From contig OY757921.1 in assembly GCA_963585895.1 (NCBI GenBank), forward strand, positions 80,933,743 through 80,997,742: 64,000 nucleotides of DNA, in the 5' to 3' direction. Below, piece by piece: positions 10,511-23,633 of this stretch. The notes beneath the pieces were generated by a model. The model was not told the DNA's origin. It saw only the letters and a program-made list of their open reading frames with translations, and searched no databases. Source of the DNA: Sepioteuthis lessoniana. Its lineage: Eukaryota; Mollusca; Cephalopoda; Myopsida; Loliginidae. A program made the translations under genes and the position numbers. The stretch's first letter is position 1, and every line of letters starts with the position of its first letter.

Positions 10511-13500
10511 TCCTAAAGATACAAATATTATTGTTTTTTGTCTTCTGTTATGTATTTATGTGTTATTGCCCAGCAGTGTTACATAAATAATTTATTAGTA
10601 GGTTTATTTTCGTGATAAGAACAAAGTTAGATAATTGTATGTAATGATACTTACCTTTTTAAGATAATATTTTTAACAGGTTTGTTGCTAAAAATCAGAT
10701 GTATTAAAATATTTAATTTTACACGTAAATTTGATTAAAAAACGCAAAATAAGTACATAAATGATGATTTACTTATTAAATCATCTCATTAAAAATCATA
10801 TAAAAAAACAAACAAAAAATACTTTTTTTGTTTTATTTTTAACTTGTAGATTTATCTAACTTGTATCTGTTACAATGAATTTCATAACTTTTTTTTTTAA
10901 AAAAGGAAAATTCAACAAGTGATAAATAATCGATTCCCGCTTATTTTTAAATCTTTTATTGATTCCTTTTAATACTTGTTAAACTAACACACAACACTAG
11001 TAAATACATTTTCTTATGTTTTTAGAAAGTATAAAATACATTTGGTATGACAGATCTAAAAATTATGTTTACAATTGTTATTTTGATTAAAAGACGAAGT
11101 TATCAATTATCTTCCGCTATCATTTTATTTAAATAATTGCTGTTAAATAGACATGTATCAACTTGTTTCATTATTTCTTATTCTTTTATTTATTTCCTTT
11201 TATCAATTTGTACCCTTCATTTCACAAACTTTGTGACTGCCTAAGGTCTGACTAAAAATGATATATATCTACGGTCATTTTCTTAAATAGTAAACTTTTT
11301 ACAGCATCTTTATTATTGTTGTATGCGTGGCAGAAAACTCACGGGAAAAATCAAAAAGAGAGAGAGAGAGAGGGAAAAAAGTAAACACAAAAACAAACCT
11401 GTTAAGTACGGACGAAGAAACAGCTGTCTTTTATTGTAAAAGCACAAATAATTGTTCTCTAATGACATTGACTAGCTTCAGTCTTGTCTGTGCAGGGATA
11501 AATTGTGTAAAAAAAGGAAAAAATAAAATATGTGTAAAGTAATTATTATTTATTTCTTTATTTATTGGAGAGAGACTTATTACATTTCCCAGAAGCTAAT
11601 AGTTAAAATACCTTTTGTGATCGTAGTTAACGTTGTTGACTGTTTCTTTTTTGTTGACTGCGGCTAAACACCTACAAAATGAATAAATAGAAATTCGTTT
11701 AAGCCTTCCTCTTTTCTTAGGTTGTTTATCTTCTTGTTTAAAGTTAAAGAGTAGTATCTGTTTTCAACTCCATGGAGTATTACAAATAAATAAGCATATT
11801 TTTTCATTTTAGTTTTAACTAAGCTTCAATAAGTGATAGGAAATTAAATCAACCAGAATGGTTTTATTTGTGCAATATCAGATTACTAAAATTCTTAGTG
11901 TGTGCGTTTGACTATAACTTAGTAAAGCATGACTTTTCGGGGGGGGGTCTGTTTTGTAGTGGTCTTGCGGACATCATAGTGAGTTCAAATTCCTGTCATG
12001 TTATTATGTTCACTTTCAGACTAATACTCTTTGGAAAGGTATGAAACCCCTTATCCTCACAGCTCTGAGTTGAATAGTACCACTACTGTTTTTCTACAAG
12101 AATGGCCCTGGCATTAAATTACTCACAAAAGCAATTAAATCAAAAAAGCAAGCCTTTTAATTGATAGCCCAGTTGCCTGGGGGTGTAGAATACACTGACT
12201 GCATCCCTGCAGAGGATTAAGATCCCACCCCAAGAGTGTCCTGAATTTGACATTAAACAATTTGATGGAGAGGTGTCAGAATTGCTGGAGCTTTGGAGAA
12301 TTTGGAGCCACCCCTTCATTAGTGTTGTTCCCAGATCCACTCTGAACCAGAGTCGTAGCACCTGATAGGGTCCTATCTATGGACCAAATAACAAATCACT
12401 CAATAAGTCCCGGGCCTAACTAATAAAGCAACAACTTTTAGGCAAAAGTCGACTTTACTCATCAACATAATCTTTTTCTAAGGTGATACACTGATTTCAA
12501 TGCTTCTAACAATTCGATGCCTTTTTGTAGAACGATTTTTCTCAAAATACGCCTCAATTTCTGATGTCAATTCTTTCGAGCCAAATCTCCTTCCCTGGAG
12601 GATTTTTTTGAGGTCTGGGGGCCAGATCTGGAGAATAGGGTAGGTGTGGAAGCAATTCAAAGTGCAATTCATGTAGTTTTGCCATCGTTGTGATCAACTT
12701 GTGACATGGTGCATTGGCTTGGTGAAAGAGCACTTTTTTCTTTTTCATTTGTGGCCGTTTTTTTGGCGATTTCTTCCTTTAAATGCACCAATAATGCTAT
12801 ATAATATTCACTATTGATGGTTCTTCCTTTCTCAAGGTAATCGATGAACGAAATACCTTGCACATTCCAAAATATGTAGGCAAAAACCTTGCCTGCTGAT
12901 GTTTGCGTCTTTGGTCACTTTGGATGGCTTTAACCTGCTGCTGTCCACTCAGCTGACTGCCGATTTGACTCTGGAGTGAACTGGTGGATCCATGTTTCAT
13001 CCCTTGTCACATATTTATGCAAAAACTCCTTTTTGTTGCGTTGAAACAGCTGCAAACAATGCTCTGAATCGTTGACATGTTGTTTTTGATTGACTGTGAG
13101 CAAACCCACTTTGAACACAGCTTTCTCATTGACAAATGTTCATACAAAATGGTGAATACACTGCCTTCTGATATCTTTAACTCCTCTGCTATCTCATGCA
13201 ACTTCAGTTTATGATCGGTCAAAATGAGTTTGTGGAGTTTTTTGATGTTTTCCGAGACAACTGCTGAATTTGGGCAACCTAAGCATTCAGCATCATTTGT
13301 GTCTGTATGACTGCGTTTAAAGTCAGCATACCACCTCTTAACTGTTGTTTCCAACAGAGCAGAGTCCAAATAACACTTATTAAACCATTGCTTTGCTTGA
13401 GCAATATTTTTCCCATCAGAAATCAATGCTTTATCACAAAATTCAGATTTTTCCACTGTTTTGAAAATTTGCAACAGTAGCTTTACTTAAATAATGGTAA

Positions 13501-15823
13501 TTTGTAAACTAATAATCCGATTGGGCTCAAATTTTGACATGTGCCATTTGAAGATGAGTACTTTATAAAAATCATATGGATTTTTTATTAGTGGTGCCAT
13601 CTATATGTCAGGCCCAGGACTTATTGAGTGATGTTAGAATTGTTTGACAAATGACTTATGCTAAATTGAATTGTTTGAAATAGAAGTGTTTGTTTTTTAT
13701 TTTTATGGCATATCAACCTTCTAGGGTTATTTAATGCCAAATCCACCCTTCTAGAAGAACAGTAGTGGTACTATTTAACCCATAGCTGGGAGGATAAGGG
13801 TATTTGTCCAAAAGTGAATGTAATAGTGTGACTGGAGTTTTAACTCTCTATAATCCTGCAGTCCAGTGCTTTAACCATTACATGATGAGGACACCCTGTA
13901 GAAGTGTTTGATTATTCAACTGTGTGTAAACAAATGACTGATGTTTTGACTGAATTGTTAGTGATAGGTAACAATACTTGGAACCATTTTAACTGTATGC
14001 AAATGAATAAGTAATGTTGAATAGAGTAATTAGTGTTAAATAGCAATACTTGTAACCTCTTCATTGTGTGCAAACAAATGATTAATATCAAATAGAATTT
14101 ATTAGTGTTAGATAGCTATAATTGAAACCATTTAACTGTGTAGAAACAATGTGCAAACAAATTAGTTCTAACTCATTTAAAAGTGAAATTACCAACAAAC
14201 TATTCCCTTACAAATCATGTATCTATTTAAATACATGCAAAAAAATGATTAATAGTTACTAGAATTATTTGTATTGGATTGAAATGCTTGAAACTATTTA
14301 ACTGTGCACTTAAAAAATGAGTTCAGGCTTGTTTAAAAATATTATCTACAAAATATGTTTACAAATCATATTTAATGTATATGTATAAAGAGGATTTGGC
14401 ATTAAATAACCTACAATGATTGATATACCATAAAACCGAACCAAACCAAACCAAACCAAACCAAACCTTTTATTTGAGCAATGCAATTAAAATAACTTAA
14501 ACAAGAAAGTTATTTACAGTCCAATTTTCAATTGAATAATTTTTTTTTTAACATGATTTAAAAAAAAAATCATCCAATTTCTTAGATGATTAGAAATGTT
14601 CAGATGACTGACCATCCCAAAATTATTCAGTGGCAAATTGGACTGTGAATTTCTTGATATAACAAAGACTATTATGAAGTGCTAATTAGAATCTTTCTTT
14701 TTTTTTTTTCTAAGTAGAAGTATCAATATCACCATGGGGAATTGTTGTCGTGGTAACCAATCTTTGAATGAAAGCCTTTATTAGTGATTTGGTTGTTAAA
14801 TACTGTGTGGTTGATGGATTAAAAAGGGTTGTTGGGAGCAATTTTTGGTTTAATCTCTCATATGAGCATTGATCAAAAATTCTTTTGAAATCTTTTGTCA
14901 TATTTTAAGGTAGAATTGAATTATTTTTTGACAGTTTTTTTTTTTTTCTTTTTTTTTTCTTGTTAAATAAATTTAGAGAAAAATTATCTTTAAATGTAAA
15001 ACTCAAATGTTTATTTTCTATAGTAGTGCTAGAATAGAATAAAGATGGTTTGGTTTGATGGCATATCAACCTTTGTAGGTTATTTAACGCCAAATCCATT
15101 TTTATGTAAATAATCTGTTCTATTTAAAACAATTCAGTTTAGCAATTTAATTGTCAGAAACATTTCTATTTTAAACTATTCAAGCAGTTATATGTAACAA
15201 TTCAGTTAAGTGTAAATACAGTTTTAATGTCGAAAAACAGTTCTATTTCAAATAATTCAGTTAAGCATAAGCACACAGTTTAAATGTAAGTACGGTTTAA
15301 TTGTCAAAAACATTTCTATTTCAAGCTATTCAGTTTACTCAAACAATTCAGTTTAGCATAAGTATGCCGTTCTATTTGACCCATAGATAGGACCCTTATC
15401 AGGTGCTACCTCTCCGGGCCAGAGTGGACCTGGGAGCGATGGCAATGAAGGGGTACTCTGCATTCCCCAAAGCTCCAGCACTGCTGGAACCTTACCATCA
15501 AATTGTTTAGTGTCATAAACAGGACACTCGTTGGTGGGTGGGGTCTTACCCCTCTGCAGAGGCGCAGTCGGTGTATTCTACAGCCCCAGCCGACTGGGCA
15601 AGAATAAATATGCATTCAATTTCAGTTTACATTATTTTATTACAGAGATAACGTAATGTAGTACAAGAGTGGCATGCATGATATAGATATGTACCAAAGT
15701 ATATCTTAGTAAGTGAGCACCAGTTATGATGGTATATATGTCTTGTAAGTTGTATGATTTTATAATTCTCAGTTCTGGTGTCTCATGTTTAAGACTAGAG
15801 TTATTTACACAAGTTAGCTCCAA

Positions 15824-15865
<42 letters not shown>

Positions 15866-16775
15866 ATCCACAGACAGATCTGTTTCGTTCTATCAGAACT
15901 CATCAGTGTGGCTAGACAGTATCTTCCCGTAGCTGGGCTCGAAACCCGGTTGACTCAAACGTCAACCAAAGCTTCTAACCATTCAGCCACGAGGAGATAT
16001 TAGCTTCGAAGTAAATTTTAAACGGTTATGAATCACAATTACTATTGTTTACATACATCCGTTCAACGGTAGCCGAGACCTCAATTCAAACGAAGAGGCT
16101 TGCAATAGACGCTAATGGCAACACGATTACTTCTTCGCCATATATATTATATATATATATATATATCTATTTGAATAAGTTTTTGGTACATGAAAGTTTT
16201 AAAATTACAAAAAGTACTTATTTCATTTTAAAATAATAAAAACAAAATAAAGGGACCCTTTGTCCAGTGCATTTTCAATGATTACACTGGAAGTATTTTA
16301 AAAAAGGGAAAATTTTTCAATTACAGTGGAGGAGGATAGTCAAAAAAAAACAAAACAAAAAAACTTGATTCCTACTAAGTTCCTAATCAGACAAAAAATG
16401 TCAAATTGTCTTCTTTGTCTGCACAAAGTAAGGCAATATAGTGTAATAGCTATAGCCTCTAAGAAGGCTAGATGTTTCTTGCACCTAACCTTGTACAAGA
16501 CAGAGAAACAATCATCTAAATAATTAGTCCTGCATGTATAATGCTCAGATAAGGGGTCACCAATGGCCAACTCTTGTAATTAAGAAAACCCAGATGTAGT
16601 GTTTTATTTTTTTCTTTTAAATATCCCCCAACTGTTATTGGAAAATTTTACCATTTTAAAATGTTTCTGGTGTAATTATTGAAAATGCGCCAGATATAAA
16701 GGTCCCTTTAATTTGTTTTTATTATTTTAAAATGAAATATATAAATAAATAAATATGACTCACCTACTTTTTGTA

Positions 16776-16841
<66 letters not shown>

Positions 16842-17777
16842 GTTAAGATATCATAGACACAGTTAATAGTATTTGGCAACAGTCAGTTTCTCCTTTATGC
16901 ATTCATCAGTTGATTCTATGTTTATGCTAACTTGTTCTATCAGTGATATTGAGCACTATTTATAAATATAACTAACTACATAATATATAAAAGAAAAAAA
17001 CAAAATAATCCAAATTTGATGCACTTTTTATGAAAGTCTACATTGAATGTTTTGGTTATAATAACCTTCTTCAGGATTTTAAATTCCTGAAAAGTGTTCT
17101 TAAAATAGTGATGGCTGTTTGATGAAATGGCAGGAGAAAAGAAAGTGCATATAAAAAAGAAAGATTCATATCTTTTATACACTCTTTCTTTTCTCTTGCT
17201 ATTTTAACAACACCTTTCATGAATTTAAAGTCCTGAAGAAGGTTATTATAACCGAAACATTCAATGTCAACTTTCATAATAAATTCATCAAATTTGGATT
17301 ATTTTGTTTTTTCTACTTTTCTTCATACTGTCAGATTTAATTTCTTTATTTACTCCCATAGTGAACAACTTTTTAAAGTTTTTTGATATAAAAATGTGTT
17401 AAAAAAAAATCAAAATAGTGCACAATACTGGCCAGCATGGCTGGATAAAACTAAAAACAAAGTAGGTTCGTGTTGAGTGGAGTTCTTGTAGCATAGAGGT
17501 TAACATTCTGGACTGTGACATCAAACTCTGGTTATGCTATTATGTTCACTTTTGAATAATATCCTTGTAAAAGTTATGAACTCTCTTATCCCCCTCCCCT
17601 AGCTATGGGTTAAAGAGTACCACTACTGTTCCAAGGATGACTTTGGCATTAGATAACCCATGAAGGGTTTGATATACTATTAAACAAAGAAACTGAATGG
17701 AAGTTTACTTTCCTTCTCCTTGGTTGTCACATTACTATGAGTTTCATGCAATCTTTGGTGAAGAAATTTACAATCCT

Positions 17778-17823
<46 letters not shown>

Positions 17824-20800
17824 GTGTGTGTGTGTGTGTGTATGTGTGAGAAGAAGTACAGGTAATGTAACAGTTATTATTAATCGGAAAATGGACTTGG
17901 TGAGCCAAGTTCCAATCCTGGATGTGACTTCTTTTTACTTGAGAAAGGGATGAATTCATCTTTTCCTTACTTCTCCAGCTAGCGGTAGTAGGACAAACTG
18001 GTCTAGGAGAGGGTAAATTCTGAATTTAAACTAGTTGTACTTAAAAATTGACCTTGTATTGCATCCTGCCTCTGAAGGAAGGGTTTGGTAAATACATACT
18101 CTGAGAAGAGAAAAGAATACAATCTGATCATTTATCAATGAAATATCACAAAATAATTCACTAATTTTGAAGCAAGCCACAACTACCTGGAAGCTGCCGT
18201 ATTACTTAGGCTCATTTAGTAGTGTATATCTTTTATTGCGAATTGATATTGCTAGATTTGGTTGTAAAAGAAATGTACATTTGGCTGGTCTAATTAGGAA
18301 GGTTTGACTGGAAAGAGTTAAGATTTCTTTAATTCTATCTGATGAAACTGGGACATGCGTTTGTTTTTTGTTTTTTTTATATAAAAAGAACCATAGGAAG
18401 TATTGAAATATTTTTTATTGACAACACAGAAAACTAGGCAAAGAATGATTGTCCCTCTTTTATTTTTTGGACATTAAAATTGCAATGCAATTATTATGCA
18501 TTATCACATTTCTTTCCTTATTACTGACTATTAAATAGTCTAATGGGATTTAATATATCCGTGTCACATGCACAAACTTACTAAAAATATTTTTAGATTC
18601 TTTTATTTTACTTTTAGTGTTTATGCATGGAAATGAAGGAATACTTTTATAACTTGTATTAAGCCTCATAAATCATTCTTGTAACATAAAAAATGACATA
18701 GAAACCTTTTTGACTCACAAATACTCTTTTGAAAACTAATTCAGTTTGTAAGTATATTTACTTGAATAATAGTGCAACTTTTATTATTGAATACAGAAGA
18801 AGAATTTAAAGGTACAAATATGAAATAATTATTTTTGTTTATTTGAAATGTATGAAAATAGTTACTTTTCATTATAGTTTTAAAAGCATAATTGTAAATG
18901 AAAAAAGCTGCAAGAATCCATTCTTCAGATAGACTAGTCAGTTTAACTGATTGATCAAAGAGCCTTGTTATTGAAACTAGTAATACTTGTCCATATTTGA
19001 TATGGTTTGTAATAAGATTATTGTCAATAAAATAAAGGAAGAAGAGTTGATTTTTATCAAATTTTAGGATAATTTTTTGTATTTAAAGGACATTTTATTT
19101 GTTTGTATTATTTCTGTTTTGTTTACACAATGTGGTGTACAGAAGACAGTTTTCAGTTCATTTGGAGATCTTAGATTCCCTTGAAAAACCACTAAAAATC
19201 AATAAAATATTTCAAATAGATATTTGATTTTATAGTTTTCCAGACTTATAGAGATAGTATTAACCTGATTAAAAGATAAAAAATAACTTTTACTCCACCC
19301 CTACAAAAGCTGCTAGATTATTCTGTTTAAAACATTTTCAGGCATAACTCTTAACAAAAGTTGTTAAAAATAGGTCGAAAGTAATACCTAACCTTAGCTG
19401 GACAGACATTTAGTGAATTACAAGATGATTAAAAGTACAATTCTTATTTGAAGATGTGAATACAAAAGCTGTTTATAGAAAAGTTATTACTTTGAAAAAA
19501 ATTAAGATTTTTATATGGATTTCAGATAATCTAGTTGTCATTGAATTTGTTCATCTCTCTCATTCCAACCCTATTTTTCTTTTTAAATTCATTACTAATA
19601 TATAAGACATAGAAGGTGTAACAGTTTTCATTGTAAGAATTGGACTTAATTCACTAAGTTCAAATCCTTGTCGGAAAGGAGTTGGGCAAATACATACTAT
19701 TGTACTATAGGTATAAACAATGTATACTATTGTACTATAGGTATAAACAATAGATGCTATTGTACTATTGTGTAAACAATAGAGACCATTGTACTGTTGG
19801 TATAATCCTCTTCTTTTACCAAGGCTAAAGAACCCAGTTAACTTTGCTATTTATCCTATGGCTATGGGGAGAAGAGATGGATTCATGTTTTTCCTGAAGG
19901 CATTGGTATGAAGTGAAATGCGAGCAGCCTTGTCCAGAATTGAACCTGGGTTACTGTAGCCATTTACTAACAATTACACCACAAGCAACATATGACATAT
20001 CCTTAAATCAGTCTTAAATAAAACAATACAATGCTCTATTGAACATTTATTTAATTATAAAATGTAGTCATTACCATTTGCATTAAACTAGAAGGTGTTT
20101 CAGAAAATTAGTATCATTTCATAATGATCAATTCTCATTGGCATAATCTCCAATTTTAACAGCATGTGTCAAAACAACTCAAAATTCTATGTTTAATGTC
20201 TTTTTTTCTTTTCTGGTATAAAAGAGCCATTCACTAAAGAAATAAAGGTGTTTAAACATTAAACAGAATTTAAAGTTGTTTCTACACATGCTGTTAAAAT
20301 TTGAGATCACTTGAAAGAGAATTGGTCGAAATAATATACATTTTTCTGAAACTCTTTGTACATCTGGTTCTAGAAAAAATGTCTTTGATTTTTAATGAAT
20401 ATTCATAAAAAAAATAGTAAATTTTACCTGTTCCAGACAACAATATATCAAGGGTATCTGGCAATTAGATAATGCTTGTTCACTTGTTTCACAGATTTTT
20501 TCTTATGTAAGGAATTTAATCCTCACTGGGTGGTCTGTTGTACCTCTTGGTTGCATTAAGTAAATATCTACAACAGGACATGCCTTCTCTTTATACTGTT
20601 TGGTTAGTTAAATTTTAAATTCTTGGAAATCCAAAGTTTATATAGCAATATGTTTAAAAAGAATTGTTAGAAAGGAGATCAAGTTTATCTTACCTAATGT
20701 CTTGAATAATCATGTTTAATGATATTTTCTAAGTGACAAGTGAGCTTTTCGTGATTATTTGTTTTAAAATCCTGTAAATTTTGAAAGAAGAAAGTATCTT

Positions 20801-23596
20801 TTTATTTCTATTTTTAGATAAAGCATTATCAACCATTATTATTATTAATTTTGATTAATATTTCCTAATTTGACATTAATTCACATCTCACCAAAAGCTT
20901 ATCCTTTATTATTTTGAATCCAACTTGTTCCTCACTGTCTAGGATTTAAAATATGAGTTAGTTGCAGTTTTTAAAGTAGCAATGCAGCTAAAAAATAAAA
21001 AATGAAAGAATATATTGGTTATCGTTATCATCATCATCATAGTGTACCAACAGCATGGATTCCTTTGACCAACTCTCACCATCTGTCCCTATTGGCCATC
21101 GCTTTTGGTGGGTCCTCAAGATGGCACTCAGTGTCTACACAGCTGATGAAAGTAAGTTTTTGTTGCTTAGGCCAACACTGGTGTGTCCATGTGTAGGAGT
21201 CTCTATGAAAATGTTGCTTACCAGTTTATTCTTGCTTCTCTAGTATATCTTACTCACTTTTTTGTTGGTTTGCATGATGGGAAGTAAATGGCCATACAAC
21301 TGCTGTTTTGTGGGTTGCTGCTTCCAGGTTTTGTTCAAAACAGCATGTAGCATCCCTGTAATTCTCATCTAGCTTTTTCTCCAAGTGTTTCATGAGTCTA
21401 AGTGGGGAAAAGTTACAAAATTTTCCCTGATGGAATAAGCTGCTTTTATATATATATATATAAGCATGTAATACTGCCAGACTCATGCAAAATTGCTAAG
21501 AGGTTTATGTCAGATGGAAAATGTAGGTCTTGTCTCTCTACTGTGTCATTATTTTTTACTAAAGGGTCCTTCTTTGCTTCTATTAGTGGGAGTAGTCTGT
21601 CTCAAAAACAGGCCTATGCCAACTAGCTCATTTGTCCCCACTCCTTCTGGCTTGAGGATTGCTTATTTGAAATTAGCTTCTTTCTTTTATAAGGGATGTT
21701 TGATATAGAAAATTAATTCCTTGAGATAGTTTTAAAGGTGGCTAAAACATGGTATGTTGACTTTAAATAAAGAAAGTAGAAGTTGAAGAGAACTGAAACA
21801 AAATCAATAGACTAAGAAAAGTATTTAGACCTCATCCTCCTGTTACTCACATATTACTGTCCTTATCTGTATCAGTCTTTCTTCCTACTCCACAAAACCC
21901 TCTGTCTCTTGCTCTCTCTGTCAGATCAAATCAATAATTCAGTGTAAATAAAAAAAAATGTTCTTTCTTTAACTAGATACTGCTTATGTGAGATTAGTTT
22001 TATTGTTGATTTAATTTTTGTCTTTGTCTAGGGTTATAACTAGTAAAAAAAAATCTTGAACAATTAACAAGTACTTGTCAATAAATTCTTTGTACTTGAT
22101 TGTGCTTAAAGGTCTCAATTTAGGTGGCTATTTAATGTTGATTGTTCTCTTACCTGCCTCATTAGCCATCTTAAACATATACTCGTGTATCATGCAACTT
22201 TTTGAGACCTAAATTTTAGCTTAATATTAGGGAGTTGCACCATGGGCAAGATACAAACCTTGTGTGTGTAAATAGTTGGCCATGATACTCGAGTATATAT
22301 GGTATTATGTGAAAATTTGACTAAAAATAAATCATGATTAATTGGTTTTATATGACTAGTTGGTGGAAATGATATTTTTTTTAAAAAAGGAAGTTTAATG
22401 ACAAACCAAGTTTTAAAGCCCAGTCAGCTGAGGTTGTAGAATATGCCAACTGTATCTCTGATGAAGAGTAAGATACCCCCTCCCCCATGAGTGTTCTAGA
22501 TATGACACTAAACCATCTGATATTGAGGCTCTAGCCCTGGGGAATGGGAAGTACCTCTTTATATTGTCATTACTTCCAGGTCCACTTCGACTCAAAGTGG
22601 TAGTACCAGTTAGAGTCCCATTTATAGTTCAAATAGAAATATTTCATCATTTTCTAAACTTGAAACCATTGAAATGTGTGCAAACAAACAAATAAATGAT
22701 GTTGAATAGAATGATTAGTGTTAGATAGCAATACTTGAAACCATTTAATTGTGTGCAAATAGAACTATTAATGTTAGATAGCAATACTTGAAACCATTTA
22801 ATTGTGTGCAAATAGAACTATTAATGTTAGATAGCAATACTTGAACCCATTTTACTGTTTTTAAACAAATGAGCTCTGTCTTGTTTAAAAATAATGTTAC
22901 TTTAGTAATTAATCATTTACAAATCATATATTTAATATATGTATAAACATGATTTGGCATTAAATAACCTACGAGGGTTAATGTGTGTAAATCATAACCA
23001 ACCAAGTTTCAAGAAAAAGTCCAAGAATTTATTTGCAATTGGTGTATTAAATTTAAAGTTGAATTAGGTTATGCCAATATACCAATTGTACTTTTATTTT
23101 CTCCCACAGTATAACACCAGTTTACTGGTACTAGGATCATAATCAAATGACAGAGTGTAAATTTAAGCTCATGAGTTTAGGGCTCAAAGGGTTAACATGA
23201 TAAAGTTAAATTATAAAGGTGTATTAAATATAAAGTACTTTTAGTGTAATGGTTATCATTGTAGGAAATGGATTTGGTGATGCAAGTTCAAATTCTGAAC
23301 AAGGCTATTTGAATTTCCCATTGTACTAATATCCTAGAAAAAGGTATGAATCCAACTATTCTCCTTTCAACTTTGGGTAAATAGTAAGAGAGACTGGCTC
23401 TTTAACCTTGGTATATAGCAACTGAGCTAGGAAACTAGTTGTACTCTACTTAAATTTCATCCTTGTGTCACAGGATTTAGGTAACTACATAAAAGCTACC
23501 TCTGTTCCCTAAGAGTTTTGCTATATTTAATGTAGGAAACTTATGGGCAAATGTAACAGAAGTGGTAATATTTTTTCTAGATACCGTCTTTTTTAA

Positions 23597-23633
<37 letters not shown>

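Larger units (their letters stand above)
12158..14475 (+). mobile_element. Composite retroposon interrupted by a mariner and a type 3 SINE
   Basis: Head 12158-12390, spacer array 13635-13692 and 13911-14385, hairpin tail 14390-14440 (GGCATTAAATAACC ... TTGATATGCC), then (CCAAA)n to about 14467. Both internal insertions have readable target duplications, so this element is the oldest of the three. Confidence 0.8.

Noticed and set aside
15632..15871. ORF with (YI)n stretch
   Set aside because: Translation of a TA microsatellite.
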